Positions 1-10,005 of a DNA stretch of 36,742 nt are shown here, in pieces. This DNA is from Lichtheimia corymbifera B2541 (taxonomy: Eukaryota; Mucoromycota; Mucoromycetes; Mucorales; Lichtheimiaceae). Where the stretch lies: the NCBI GenBank assembly GCA_000697475.1, contig JNEU01000594.1, positions 1 through 36,742 on the forward strand, in the 5' to 3' direction. A program made the position numbers and the translations under genes. The number at the start of each line of letters is the position of its first letter. Positions within the stretch are counted from its first letter, which is position 1. The notes under the pieces are model-generated. The model saw nothing but the letters and a program-made list of their open reading frames with translations, searched no databases and was not told the DNA's origin.

Positions 1-465
1 GTCTTGTAGTAACGAGCAAGACGGTGGATACGGGACTCAACAAGAATGAGACGGTACTTGGTGTCCTTGTCCTTGCGGTTACGTTCCAAGTGCTTGCGCA
101 TGGAGACGGCCTTCTTGATCAAGTGGTAAAGATCTTCAGGGATCTCGGGGGCCATACCGTTAGCCTTGAGGATACGGACAATCTTGTTGCCAGTAACAGC
201 CTTGACTTGAGGAATACCATGGGAGTCACGGAGGATGACACCAATTTGAGCAGGAGAAAGACCCTTCTTGGCATTCTTGCAGATCAAGTCAACGATTTCC
301 TCAGAGCTGGTCTTCAACCAGGAGGGAGCAGAGCGACGATAGGGGAGGGCACTGCTGGCGATACCCTTACCACGAGAATACTATTTTATATACGCGTATA
401 AGTTTACAGTGTCGTGGTGATGGAAGGCGTCTCATTGACAAATTACAACTTACCATGCGACCCAT
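1..465 (-). CDS. RPS13: 40S ribosomal protein S13 (uS15), 5' part
   Basis: Small-subunit ribosomal protein uS15, which binds 18S rRNA in the cytosolic 40S subunit. The first coding exon is only 12 nt (465-454, MGRM). A canonical gtaagt donor follows, and the acceptor TAG leads into exon 2 (380 to the left edge). Exon 2 reads [16 protein letters not shown] and continues through conserved uS15 segments ([35 protein letters not shown]-like [11 protein letters not shown]) to [10 protein letters not shown]. About 130 of roughly 151 residues are present; the C-terminus lies off the left edge. The gene diverges from cytochrome c across about 1.2 kb. Identity is very secure; the tiny first exon is supported by the conserved MGRM start. 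Confidence 0.96.
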
Positions 466-1635
466 TTTGACTAATAGTGTTTGGAGAAAGAGAGAGAACC
501 TCAAGCTGCCGCGAAAAAATTTCAATTTCAAGCCATGTTCACCACCAAGCCACCTCCTTGTTGTCAGCTTCTTCCGACATTTTTTGACAAGCCTTCATAT
601 TCCGCACTACAGAGTTCGTTGCCTAGCAACAACGACTCTTGCATACATACACACTGGCACTCATTAATAGGTTTCCATTTTCATGAAATAAAGGTGATCA
701 TATGACTTTGTATATGTCATGAATCCGTTATTGACAGCCTGAATGAGCAAGAGTTTACTGGTGAGGATGATCATTTGATATTGGGATCAACAATAAATCG
801 TTGCCTTATTCGGCACAAGGCTGAACCTCTACATACCACATTGAAAGGGCTTGATGCTTTATTCTCGATCCATAAATAACCGCATGAAATCAGAAGTAAT
901 TCATTTAATACACGCACCTCAATTCTATATGCTATATCGAAAATGTTTTCTATGACAATGATGCATGAGAGCATACATTGGATGTTGAGATCGGTGTTGT
1001 CAACTCGCTTGATTTAACGTTTGCGATGATATAGTGGGATCATGAGCTGCATACGTCTGCTATTAAAAAGAAAGACATGCTCAGCCCGTCCATATCAATC
1101 CTCGAAAATTTCGATTGACAATGACAACTTCCTCGATGCAATCATACGTCATGTTGATTTTTATGTCTGTGCACTCATTCAGCAAAAAGAATATCCGTTG
1201 GAAGCTGCATTTCACATGTGTCTCTGGTTACGTATGGGGGTTGTTGGTCATGTTTCTTGTGTAATGTGTCGGTCTTGTGGCATATCGTTTAGCAAACGTG
1301 CTCCATTATTCTATAAGCTTCGGTCAAATGGATGATCCCTGAAATTGTTCTGCAGCATCCTTATTGGCTTGCTTTGTCGGCTTGGAAAATTGTTATGGTG
1401 TTTCTCTTAGGAACATGGTCCAATGATACAAGGCAACAGCAAGAATAGAAAATTCCGCCCACCATGACCCCATTTTGATTGTGCTACACGGGAAGATGAT
1501 TCAGGAACGGAATAAAACGTGGTCAGTCACCCCGGCAAATGCCGATAACAAAGCAACAAAAACGACAGAAATCCTATTTCAGCTTCCTCTTTATCTCTTT
1601 CTCTTTTCATAACACACACCCCCCACTCGTAAAAA
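466..1635. other. intergenic, divergent promoter region RPS13/CYC1
   Basis: About 1.17 kb between two divergently read housekeeping genes. Only short ORFs occur; the longest, 97 codons at 1042-1335 on the plus strand, resembles no family I know. Both promoters must lie here. No TATA box, tRNA or repeat stands out. Confidence 0.6.
1577..1612 (+). promoter_or_regulatory. pyrimidine-rich tract upstream of cytochrome c
   Basis: A C/T-rich run (TTCCTCTTTATCTCTTTCTC) ends about 25 nt before the cytochrome c ATG, followed by an ACACACACCCCCCA stretch. Such tracts are common just upstream of, or at, transcription starts of highly expressed fungal genes. That role here is inference; no TATA box is obvious nearby. 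Confidence 0.35.
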
Positions 1636-2202
1636 ATGGCTATCCCCGAAGGTAACGCTACTGCTGGTGCTAAGCTCTTCAAGACCCGCTGCGCTCAATG
1701 CCACACCGTTGAAGCTGTATGTGATTGATATTCTTTGTTGATCAACAATGTAAACTCACTCTTTTATTTGCATTCTATATAGGGTGGTCCTCACAAGGTT
1801 GGTCCTAACCTTCACGGTGTCTTTGGTCGCAAGTCTGGTCAAGCTGCTGGCTACTCTTACACTGATGCCAACAAGAACAAGGGTGTCGAGTGGAATGATC
1901 AAACCATGTTTGACGTGAGTAGTATAGTCTTTCTTTTGCTTATAGGATTATGTTTATTGATCGTTGCATCTATTGTAGTACTTGGAGAACCCCAAGAAGT
2001 ACATCCCTGGCACCAAGATGGCATTCGCTGGTTTCAAGAAGCCCAAGGATCGTGCTGATGTTGTTGCCTACTTGAAGGTAAAGCTCGGATCGTAATGTGA
2101 AAGGGCGGAGGAGGAAAAAAAACACTTTGGGTGGATGATCCGATTGAGTCATATGCTAAAAGAGGGTGTTCTTTCTGTTCTTTGTAGGAGGCTACCGCCT
2201 AA
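1636..2202 (+). CDS. CYC1: cytochrome c
   Basis: Soluble haem protein of the mitochondrial intermembrane space that carries electrons from complex III to cytochrome oxidase. Four exons: 1636-1716, 1783-1914, 1979-2077 and 2188-2202, all joined in phase 0, giving 108 residues, the normal fungal length. The haem-binding CAQCH is at residues 19-23. The axial methionine lies in YIPGTKMAF (Met85). Other conserved blocks are [14 protein letters not shown] and [10 protein letters not shown]. The last exon is only 15 nt (EATA plus stop), and its acceptor follows a 110-nt intron. The ATG is preceded by AAAAAA, a good fungal start context. There is no cleavable presequence, as expected for cytochrome c. 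Confidence 0.97.
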
Positions 2203-2417
2203 AAAAACCCCCCATCATATCTTGTTCCTGCATGTTCACATAGATCATTCCAAAGGCACACCAATGTTGCTGATACAAAATAAAAAAAAACCATTGTGTA
2301 AAACAAATTTTCATTTCAAAGGCCAAGCACAGCACAAGTCAGAGAAAAAAAGGGGGGTGATACACACACACATACAAATAAGTTGGGTGTCGAGATAATC
2401 AAGGGAAGGGGGTATGT

Positions 2418-3539
2418 TTAACCTCGGATGCTTTGTCGCTCAGGTCGCAAGGGCGATTTCATCCCATAACCGCCATTGTAACTTGCACGCTTCAAATCCA
2501 TGGACGCAGGACGACGCTGGTTCATGTTGGGAGCTGAGAATCAATTTGACACGTGATATTAGACGCTTTGTTATTCCCATCACGAATCCCCTTCAATGCT
2601 TACACTTTAAAAAGTCAGTTGGTCCATTGTAAGGTCGAATCTTGGCAAGTGGGTTAGACACGTTATCGATATAGGCCTTTTTGGCTACAATAGGATTATT
2701 AGAATGATGTTATCCTTCGTGATGATACCAACCAAAATTCCTTACCTGTAGTGGGATGTTCAAAGATGATGAGAGCACGCGTATCATCCTTCCATTTGAT
2801 GCGATAACCGCCACGCATGTTTTCATATTCGCGGAAAATATCATGCAAGTGATGAGTCTTGAAAGCTGAAGGGAAATCGTAGCAGTCAAGAACGACGGTA
2901 GGCTCATCCACAACAGGAATCTCAGCTAAAAAGGAGACAGCATACAACGGAAAGGGGTTAATTGAATAGAGGCGTATATAATAAATGTATAGACTTACGA
3001 GCAGGTTCATTGAATGGATCCATGATACGGCTTTGACGTTTGCTGGATCGACGGCTATCGACACCACCAATAGGACCATCATCATATCGATCGTATTGAC
3101 GTAGCAGTTCTTCCCAATCTGGTTCATCATGTACTGAAAGGCCTTCGAGAGCCATATGCAACTTATCCGCGGTGCTGTTACGTCGACTATCAGGTCGTGA
3201 GAATCGTTGATGTGGGGTCAAAGGATCGTTATCCGAATCTTCAGTATCATCGCCATAACGAGCTGCAGCTGCTGCAAGGCTAAAACGTTGTTGTTGACGA
3301 GACCATGCAAATTGACGAGAGGAGCGACGGGAGTCAATATCACTGCTACTAGCCCGGCTATACATGGATTGACGCTTGGGTGCTTGCTCATCCTCCTCGA
3401 TCCACTTGTCATCCTGAACACGGTTATCCGAGATGCTGTTTCCACGACGACGATGGACTGGAATGTAAGCACTGTTACGCTTGCCCCTTGTCTCGTCTAC
3501 AGTGGTAGTGGTAGTAGTGGTGGTAGTAGTTGGGTCCAT
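2418..3539 (-). CDS. R3HCC1-like protein
   Basis: Four exons on the minus strand (3539-2999, 2925-2746, 2684-2604, 2533-2418), with introns split inside codons and restored in frame, give 305 residues. The N-terminus has ten consecutive Thr and a low-complexity Ser/Arg region in which DSRR[S/N]S occurs three times, resembling basophilic kinase sites. The C-terminal third (VVLDCYDFPSAFKTHHLHDIF, then YRIKWKDDTRALIIF, then AKKAYI) matches the RRM-like segment of animal R3HCC1/R3HCC1L and fungal relatives, thought to act with RNA. The protein ends with an Arg-rich tail. I chose the MDPTT start because upstream in-frame Met codons would add a hydrophobic stretch that looks like untranslated leader. 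The family call is good; function is unknown. Confidence 0.8.
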
Positions 3540-3896
3540 GGCAAGAGAGAATGTATGGCTGATTGTGTGTGTATATGAAGAGTGGAGTGCCGTTGGCTTT
3601 AAAGTAAGGACAGTGTATAAAACGTTATTCAGAAAGGCGCCCTTGATGAGGCTAGTTGAGAACGAGAGAACAAAGGAATGAACAAGTAGAGAGAAAAAGA
3701 GAGAAAGAGAGAGAGAAACAAGGAAAAGAATGTCATCCACCCAGAGCCGTAATCACTCATAACCAAAACCTATGCGGACTTTTTTCGTCATGAGAAAGGT
3801 ATCATCTACAGCACATACATACACACACCCCCGTTTTAAAATGCATGTCAATAAAGAAACGACCATTTATTCTCTGTAATTGTTGTCGTTGTTACT
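3540..3896. other. intergenic: R3HCC1-like promoter and PABPN1 3' end
   Basis: About 360 nt. Read on the minus strand it holds the promoter and leader of the R3HCC1-like gene, with a strong CTTTCTCTCTTTTTCTCTC-type pyrimidine run at about 3690-3720. It also holds the PABPN1 gene's 3' end, with an ATAAAT-like polyadenylation signal near 3865. No gene is seen. Confidence 0.5.
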
Positions 3897-4938
3897 TTAA
3901 TAGGGCGAATAGTAAAAACCTCGGCCACGTCCTCTGCAATTAATATTAGTTTAGTATCCTACATATGTACTATGCCTTTTTCCTTACCTTCCACGGCCAC
4001 GATAGCCATACATGGGTGAGTGCCCATAGTAAGGCATCATACCGCCTCGGAATCCACCACGGAATCCACCACGTCCACGTCCACGTTGAGCAAATCCTGG
4101 GACATTAGTACGCTTGGGAGACACCTAGCAACATCATCATTGGGTTAAACGTCATATAGCTGTATCGTGTATATATGGATGCATACCTTGAGTAAACGGT
4201 TACGGAAAAGGCTTTCATTCAATGCAACGGCAGCATTCACGAAATCAGGCTCGGCAAATTCAATGTAGGCAAAGCTATCCATACTGTTGTCAATACCTGG
4301 TATCAACCAACATGCAAAATAATAGGTTTCTTACCCTTTTGGATGACCGGTGAACTTATCGCATAAGATAGTGACACGATTGATGGTACCGCATGATTGG
4401 AAATGAGCTTGTAATTCTTCGGGTGATGCCCCATAATCCACCTAAGCATAGTATGCATTAGTATGATCTGGTATAATCACCTTGCACCTATCATTATCCC
4501 CTCTTTCTTTTTTTTACATTGCCAACATAGACAGACCGTGCGTCAACGGCTTCTTTATCTGTTTTTTTGTGTTCCCCATCTTTTTGTCAGAACCCTTGCT
4601 TCTTTGACCTCTTTTTCAATCCTTGAGTTGGAGTATGTAAGCTCACCTTCCTCAGGGTTCATGGATTTTTCCACCTCTGCCTGCATTTCACGTAGTTTGG
4701 CAGCCTCGTCTTCCATCTCCTTGACACGCTGCTTCATGGCTTCCAATTCCTGTAATCATAAAACACTTGTTATATATACCAGTCAAGCGTGTTACGTAGC
4801 CATTTCGTGTCAAACCTTGTCAACTTCAGCATTGGCATCGCCCTCTTCGACAGCTGGTTTATCTTCTTGTTTGTCTTGAACAACATCATCGGTTGCTGTG
4901 GCATTGTTGGTTTCGTTCTTGGGATCAAGTTCACTCAT
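3897..4938 (-). CDS. PAB2: nuclear polyadenylate-binding protein (PABPN1/Pab2 type)
   Basis: Nuclear RNA-binding protein that coats poly(A) tails during 3'-end processing and links to RNA surveillance. Seven exons (4938-4816, 4749-4647, 4558-4518, 4441-4335, 4283-4187, 4124-3988, 3933-3897) give 214 residues. Order of domains: acidic N-terminus; short coiled coil at about 42-75 ([20 protein letters not shown]); one RRM with RNP2 SVYVGN (84-89), [10 protein letters not shown] and RNP1 DSFAYIEF (127-133); then an RG/RGG-rich tail ending [10 protein letters not shown]. This is exactly the PABPN1 layout, and the length matches fission yeast Pab2. In intron 4 the ACAACAG acceptor is required; using the CCAG 12 nt upstream would put a stop codon in frame. 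Confidence 0.95.
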
Positions 4939-5479
4939 AGTTGCGGGTTAAAAAGAGGGTAGTTGCATGTGTCTCTCTTTCCAAAGGCGATTTTTGATAC
5001 CAGTCGTTGACATGGTGACTGTCCAATGTCCGATCCACTTTATCCCTCACTGCCAGCGACAACATGAGCTCCTTCTCCAAAACAATAACATAGAAACGAT
5101 CATTATCCTATTATTAGCCCTTGATTTCTTATTCTTTTACTTGTATATACTGCATGTCGATAAAGCTGCATAATTCAATCCTAAAACTGCTTTTTGAAAC
5201 AATGGCTATTTATATTGCATGAGTGTTTAAATACGATGGATTGTAAAGATAAAGGAATGGGATATGCTTAACGAAGGATCTGACTCTTGAAAAGATCCGA
5301 CTAGAAGAATAAATAGATATAGCCATATATTATCCCCACATAAAGATCACACTTGCATTAGTTGGAAGAATCAATTAGCATGGTATGTAGTATAGTAGCA
5401 TCACGAGCTGACATTGTATTAAGTAGTAGTAAGTAATAAACTAGCAAGTTCTAAAGAAAAGAAAAGACACGATCTAAAA
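4939..5479. other. intergenic, 3' flank of acetyltransferase and PABPN1 promoter
   Basis: About 540 nt of AT-rich DNA between two minus-strand genes. It must hold the PABPN1 promoter and the acyltransferase 3' UTR. No conserved ORF, RNA gene or repeat is recognised. Confidence 0.5.
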
Positions 5480-6856
5480 TCAGTGCTGGAGGGAAAGCTC
5501 TAGCGTTTTCATCAGCGTTGCTCCAAACTGTTCCATTCTGCTTTCATCAAGGGTATCTCTCTGATAAGCGATTGTTGCATGCATGGCATCCAAGGTACTG
5601 ATAGAGTTGACATTGATAGCCGTGGTGAACGTATTGGCGGTCTGGCAAAAGTAAAGCTCCTTTGCATTGGCTGAGCATCGACCGAGATCTGAAAGTTCAA
5701 TACCGCCTTCACGACCCATGGGCAAATACTTTTTCCACTTTTCGAACCAAAGGATTTCGCAATAGTCTTCAGGGAAACGAGACAAGAACTCCAATTGGAA
5801 TACTTCTTTGGAAGCCTCTTTTTTGTTTGCTTGTAATCCTTGATGATATGCCTTGGCAGCATCCCAGAATCCAGTGATGTCCTTGAAATCAGAAAATGTC
5901 CAAGTACGAGAGTAGGAACCGACAAAGTTGCCAATCTCATCTTCAGGGATACGCGGATTCACCAAACCACGGCAATTGACGGGCGTGCTAGACTTGACTG
6001 CTGGTTCCTCGGGATACAATTGTGAAAATGTCAACATGATGGCAGTCATGATGGCAGCATGCGGGGTAACACCGTGCTGTTGTTTGGCTGTTGCACAGAT
6101 CTTCTTCCAAATGGCCGGGTCGATTCGTATCACTTGAACAATCGTATCATGGCATACCTTGGACCGATCCATCACCGAAGGACGATCACCACGCCATACG
6201 CTCTTTTTATCACCAAACAATGATGGCATCACATGTCCTGCCAGTAGACGCATCTTTTCCATTATGGTATATCGTGGTGCTCCTCGATGCTCATAAGCAG
6301 GTGCGATTGCTTTCTCTTTGTTGCCTCGCAACACAAATGGTGGTGAAGCAGTTTCATTGTTGCCATCCTTGAGATACTGGAGTAGGTCCTGCCAAAAGAT
6401 AGCCAAGCTCCTGCCATCAGCAATCACGTGCTGCACAGCAAAGGTGATACTGCATTCCTTGGGTCGATCAGGATGGGTGTCAATGTGAAGTCGCCACAAT
6501 GGTATACTGTGATCGTCATAGTCGAATTCCTTGTCGCATTGCTCGGCCAGTCGTTTTGCTTGCTCATTCGGTTCCCAATACTGCAGCTCGTCAAACGTGA
6601 CAATGGACTCAAGGTTGAATTCAGAGACAGTGGTAAAATGGGCTGTTTCCTTGTCGGCGTCTTGCACAATAGCAGTGAGAAGAGGGTGCTTGGCAATGAG
6701 TCGTACTATCGCTGGATACAACCAGGCGAGATAAAACTGTCGGATATCACCAACAGGAGCATCATGTTCCAGAATTGCCGTAAGCGTTACAGACCCATAG
6801 CAGTGAGTGAGTAGCTTAGAAACTTGATACTTTTCCAATAAACCAAGGGCACGCAT
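5480..6856 (-). CDS. alcohol acetyltransferase-like (BAHD/condensation-fold) acyltransferase
   Basis: Intronless, 458 residues from the chosen Met (MRALGLLEKYQVSK). It has the HxxxDG acyltransferase motif (HVIADG, His143 to Gly148) in the context ITFAVQHVIADGRSLAIFWQDLL, plus a later NCRGLVNPRIPEDEIGNFVG block. Length, the start (R-x-LGxxEKYQ) and these blocks fit the fungal alcohol acetyltransferase family (AATase, Pfam PF07247). That family makes acetate esters from acetyl-CoA and alcohols or related nucleophiles. The His is the expected general base. The frame is open 91 codons further upstream, but that stretch looks like untranslated leader, and the chosen Met aligns with the family start. 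The substrate cannot be told. Confidence 0.82.
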   Translation of the reverse strand: MRALGLLEKYQVSKLLTHCYGSVTLTAILEHDAPVGDIRQFYLAWLYPAIVRLIAKHPLLTAIVQDADKETAHFTTVSEFNLESIVTFDELQYWEPNEQAKRLAEQCDKEFDYDDHSIPLWRLHIDTHPDRPKECSITFAVQHVIADGRSLAIFWQDLLQYLKDGNNETASPPFVLRGNKEKAIAPAYEHRGAPRYTIMEKMRLLAGHVMPSLFGDKKSVWRGDRPSVMDRSKVCHDTIVQVIRIDPAIWKKICATAKQQHGVTPHAAIMTAIMLTFSQLYPEEPAVKSSTPVNCRGLVNPRIPEDEIGNFVGSYSRTWTFSDFKDITGFWDAAKAYHQGLQANKKEASKEVFQLEFLSRFPEDYCEILWFEKWKKYLPMGREGGIELSDLGRCSANAKELYFCQTANTFTTAINVNSISTLDAMHATIAYQRDTLDESRMEQFGATLMKTLELSLQH

Positions 6857-8388
6857 TATAGTACAATGATAAAGAGAACAAAGAACAATGGCCCATTCAA
6901 TATGAGATCGAATTATAAAGATAATTCTTGTCCGCAGCACGGAGGTAGTAACAGCATTACACACGATCCAAATATGTGTATAATTTCCCGTCAAACCTAT
7001 CATCATCTCGCATAAGCGATCGCGTTCGATGCATTCAAACTTTGATCTATAATAAGGAAACACAGCCATACCATCAATCACTGTTAATGATGCAATGGAT
7101 GTAGGAGTAGCAAGATGTAGCCTCGGCAAACAAGAGGCTCTATTGGCGACACTTCATACGCATGACCATCGCATCTCGGCTTGTTTTTACCAAAAAAAAA
7201 ACCAATCCTGCATATACACGCTCGAATGTCTTATCGCGATAACATGATGTCTCAGCCACGTTCCATGGCTGGAGTGTGGATTGCTCAGCGACAAATGAAA
7301 CCTTTGAGTGACAGGAACAATCAAATTGAGTAGACATGGCCGGTTTGTTCTAAATAAAGACACTATAATTGTTTTATGCAGTGTTGATGCAGAGGAATGG
7401 CTATCATATATGTCGTCAAAGATATCAGCCATGCTGTGATATAAAAAAGATGCACAGGGCTTGATTTGAGTAACAAAGTCAGAGCTTGGCAATGGGGAAA
7501 CATTATAGCGATAGCCAACAATGAACGTAATAGCAACTTCTTCGACATTGATGCTATTGGGTGGCTCAAGACGACGATAATAATAGCCCTTCATATGCTC
7601 TCTTTCAGGGATCAATTGCAACGTTTTACTACTGGAAACGACTTTACTGCCACAAGCAATAATAGATATGTATCATCTTGACAATGCCGTTACGCCAATC
7701 ATGTATGCAAGAAAGGTCCCTTAAGATTAGGCGCCTCTCCTTGCTCTACTACAAGTTACGCCGGAATTGCATTATCTGATCCATCACACTGGATCATATG
7801 GCATCCCGACAATGTTATTATATGTAATAGCCATATCAACACCATTTCATTGACATATTTCGCTCGTATTTGATAAAAATGCATTTTATTATTACAGAAC
7901 GACTGCTGGAGATATAATATAGGCAAGAGAATCCCTAGAGTAACCCCCACCCCATGATACCTGCATCAACCTTATGTAGGATTTTGTCAATTTGAAAAGG
8001 AGAAATCGTTGTCATGGGATTTTCTTACATCTCCTTTAGTGCAAAACGCTTGGTTGTCATGGTGCAGTTGAGTAGGTAGGTAGGTAGGTAGGTAGGTAGG
8101 GTGGTGCCCAACAACGACGACTCACATTCAATGGCCGACTCGGTGAGCGGGTGGGATACATTGGCCAGGGCTTGCCAATCATGGTACGCCCTCTTTTACC
8201 GCGTGTAAGTAATCAGGCTAATAGGTTGCAACACAAGAGATGGGCAAAGAAGAGGATGAATGGGGATGGATGGATGAAAATATCAAAGGATGGATGGATT
8301 GGATACGTGGATGATATCATGGCAACATGTGGGTGCGATATGGCTTCTCTTTACTCATCGATCGACATGGTATATAGATTTGCTCAAC
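6857..8388. other. intergenic, divergent promoter region with microsatellite
   Basis: About 1.5 kb between the divergently read acyltransferase and eS10. It holds a TAGG microsatellite (8072-8100) and, at about 8240-8305, GATGGATGGAT-type runs. ORFs here are short and low in complexity. Untranslated-leader introns of the eS10 gene could lie at 8200-8385, but this is not provable from sequence. Confidence 0.5.
8072..8100. repeat. (GTAG)n tetranucleotide microsatellite
   Basis: Seven perfect tandem copies of a GTAG/TAGG tetranucleotide followed by GG, about 290 nt upstream of the eS10 start codon. Likely length-variable between strains. Confidence 0.9.
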
Positions 8389-9069
8389 ATGCTTGTTCAG
8401 AAGCAGAACCGCAAGCTCATCTACGAGACTCTTTTCAAGGGTACGACATGACAACGACAGCGTGTGAATTCGACGTCCAGAACGAGATATTGACAGCATA
8501 CATACTTCATGTAGACGGTGCTCTTGTTGCTCCCAAGGACTTCAACTTGGCCAAGCACCCCGAAATTGACGTTCCCAACCTTGAAGTCATCAAGATTATG
8601 CAATCCTTGACCTCCAAGGGCCTTGTCAAGACCCAGTTCTCGTGGCAGTGGTACTACTATACTCTCACCAACGAGGGTATTGATTATCTTCGTGAATGTA
8701 TGTTATATATCTATATGGGATGATAGACACACATGGCTTAAATGATGCTACTATTAGACCTTCACTTGCCCCAAGAGATTGTTCCCGCTACTTTGAAGAA
8801 GACTGCTCGTCCTGCTGCTCCCCGTCGTGCTTGTAAGTATTGTCTATATCATATATCATTCAACATTATACTCATCCACAATGCCTTGGATCTAGTCGGT
8901 GGTGAAGGTCGTGAAGGTGGTCGTCGTGATCGTGATGACTACCGCCGCAAGGAAGGTGCCTCTGGTGACTTCAAGCCTGAATTCCGTGGTGGTTTCGGTA
9001 AGTTTTGTGTGGATCATTATAACGAGTTTGCTTATCATCGATATTGTAGGCCGTGGCCGTCGCGAGTAA
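8389..9069 (+). CDS. RPS10: 40S ribosomal protein S10 (eS10)
   Basis: Eukaryote- and archaea-type small-subunit protein with a winged-helix fold at the head of the 40S subunit. Five exons: 8389-8440, 8515-8697, 8758-8832, 8896-8997 and 9050-9069, every join restoring a split codon; 143 residues. The core reads [21 protein letters not shown], then [23 protein letters not shown], then [22 protein letters not shown] and [15 protein letters not shown], the hallmark of eS10. The tail is Arg/Gly-rich ([18 protein letters not shown]) and ends GFGRGRRE, like other fungal S10 tails. The start is set by homology: the longer open frame upstream is not conserved. Confidence 0.96.
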
Positions 9070-10005
9070 ATCTGCTGTCTGTAGTATGTTGCTCCCCATA
9101 AAAAGCAGTATCAACGCTGTAGATAAATGTCAACTAAATCACAGCATGCCTTTTTGAATTTTCATCTGATCATACAATGTTGTGGGAAAATTGATTATCT
9201 GCCAAGAAAGGCCAAATTATGATGCGAACACCAAATGACTGATGAACGCGAGTACCAAATGTATGGTTATGTGCAGTAATATCATTATCACCTATAGTGT
9301 GAAGAGGAAACTAGTATTGCCGAAAATGGTTGAGCAGCATGATGCCCCTGATTTGAGCTTACGCACAGGCCTGTGTCTGCACATAGGAGTCAGCAATCAT
9401 ATACTTGGTTTACGCCTATAGATGAAGACTTACTATTTTTATAACTGGCTAGTGCACTATACATGCATCAAGCACGAATTTAGGCATGTGCATTTGCATA
9501 CACGTTATTGGTATTATGCATTGGCAAGATAGGTAGAAATGTCAGCTGCTGCTTTCACACATCCATTTCGAAAAAATGCAAAGGCTGTGTTTGACACAAA
9601 AGGGGTTGTCGCTTTTCCTTTCTTTCCAAGCAATGGGGTTTATGAGTAAAATGTCGGATAACGGTAAGGAAGGAGGCGAGGAGAGTTGTGAATGTGGTTG
9701 TGAGGGGGGTTTGTGTACTAGAGAAACTAGTGTCCACGTAGGTTTTCAATGAAGGAGATATGTAACTAATTGTGTGTGTGTGTATATGCAAGAACACTCA
9801 ACGCATACTTAGATCTGCAAGGCACAATGGAGTTGTCGGCGTGGGGATATGCTTGATTTGAAAGGTGGTCTTCTCCCTCTTTTTGTCTTTCTTAATATCA
9901 AAACACATCCCCTCCCTTTCCCCTTGGATTCTTGTTGCTTTGTTCTTATTTTACCCAGCGACCCTCTCTTTCTTCACGTCTTCATTCGAATAATCTATAT
10001 ACCAT
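9070..10005. other. intergenic between eS10 and coiled-coil gene
   Basis: About 940 nt containing the eS10 3' UTR and the promoter of the next plus-strand gene. A C/T-rich stretch (TTCTCCCTCTTTTTGTCTTTC, about 9870-9890) sits 115 nt before the next ATG. No other feature is seen. Confidence 0.5.

Noticed and set aside
24..401. 125-codon plus-strand ORF
   Set aside because: It lies antisense to RPS13 exon 2, whose minus-strand translation is unmistakable; the plus-strand peptide is a mirror of conserved codons.
1042..1335. 97-codon ORF MSCIRLLLKRKTCSARPYQS
   Set aside because: No recognisable domain, no splice or promoter context, and size within chance expectation.
3540..3740. 67-residue hydrophobic extension of the R3HCC1-like protein
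   Set aside because: It encodes a run derived from a CTTTCTCTCT tract typical of a leader; MDPTTT gives a more sensible start.
6857..7129. 91-residue N-terminal extension of the acetyltransferase
   Set aside because: The family begins at the R-x-LGxxEKYQ segment; the extension resembles no domain and is best read as leader.
8151..8388. Upstream extension of the eS10 frame
   Set aside because: Low-complexity GATGGATG-derived sequence, no match to eS10; the conserved start is the Met at 8389, in a different reading frame from the long open stretch.
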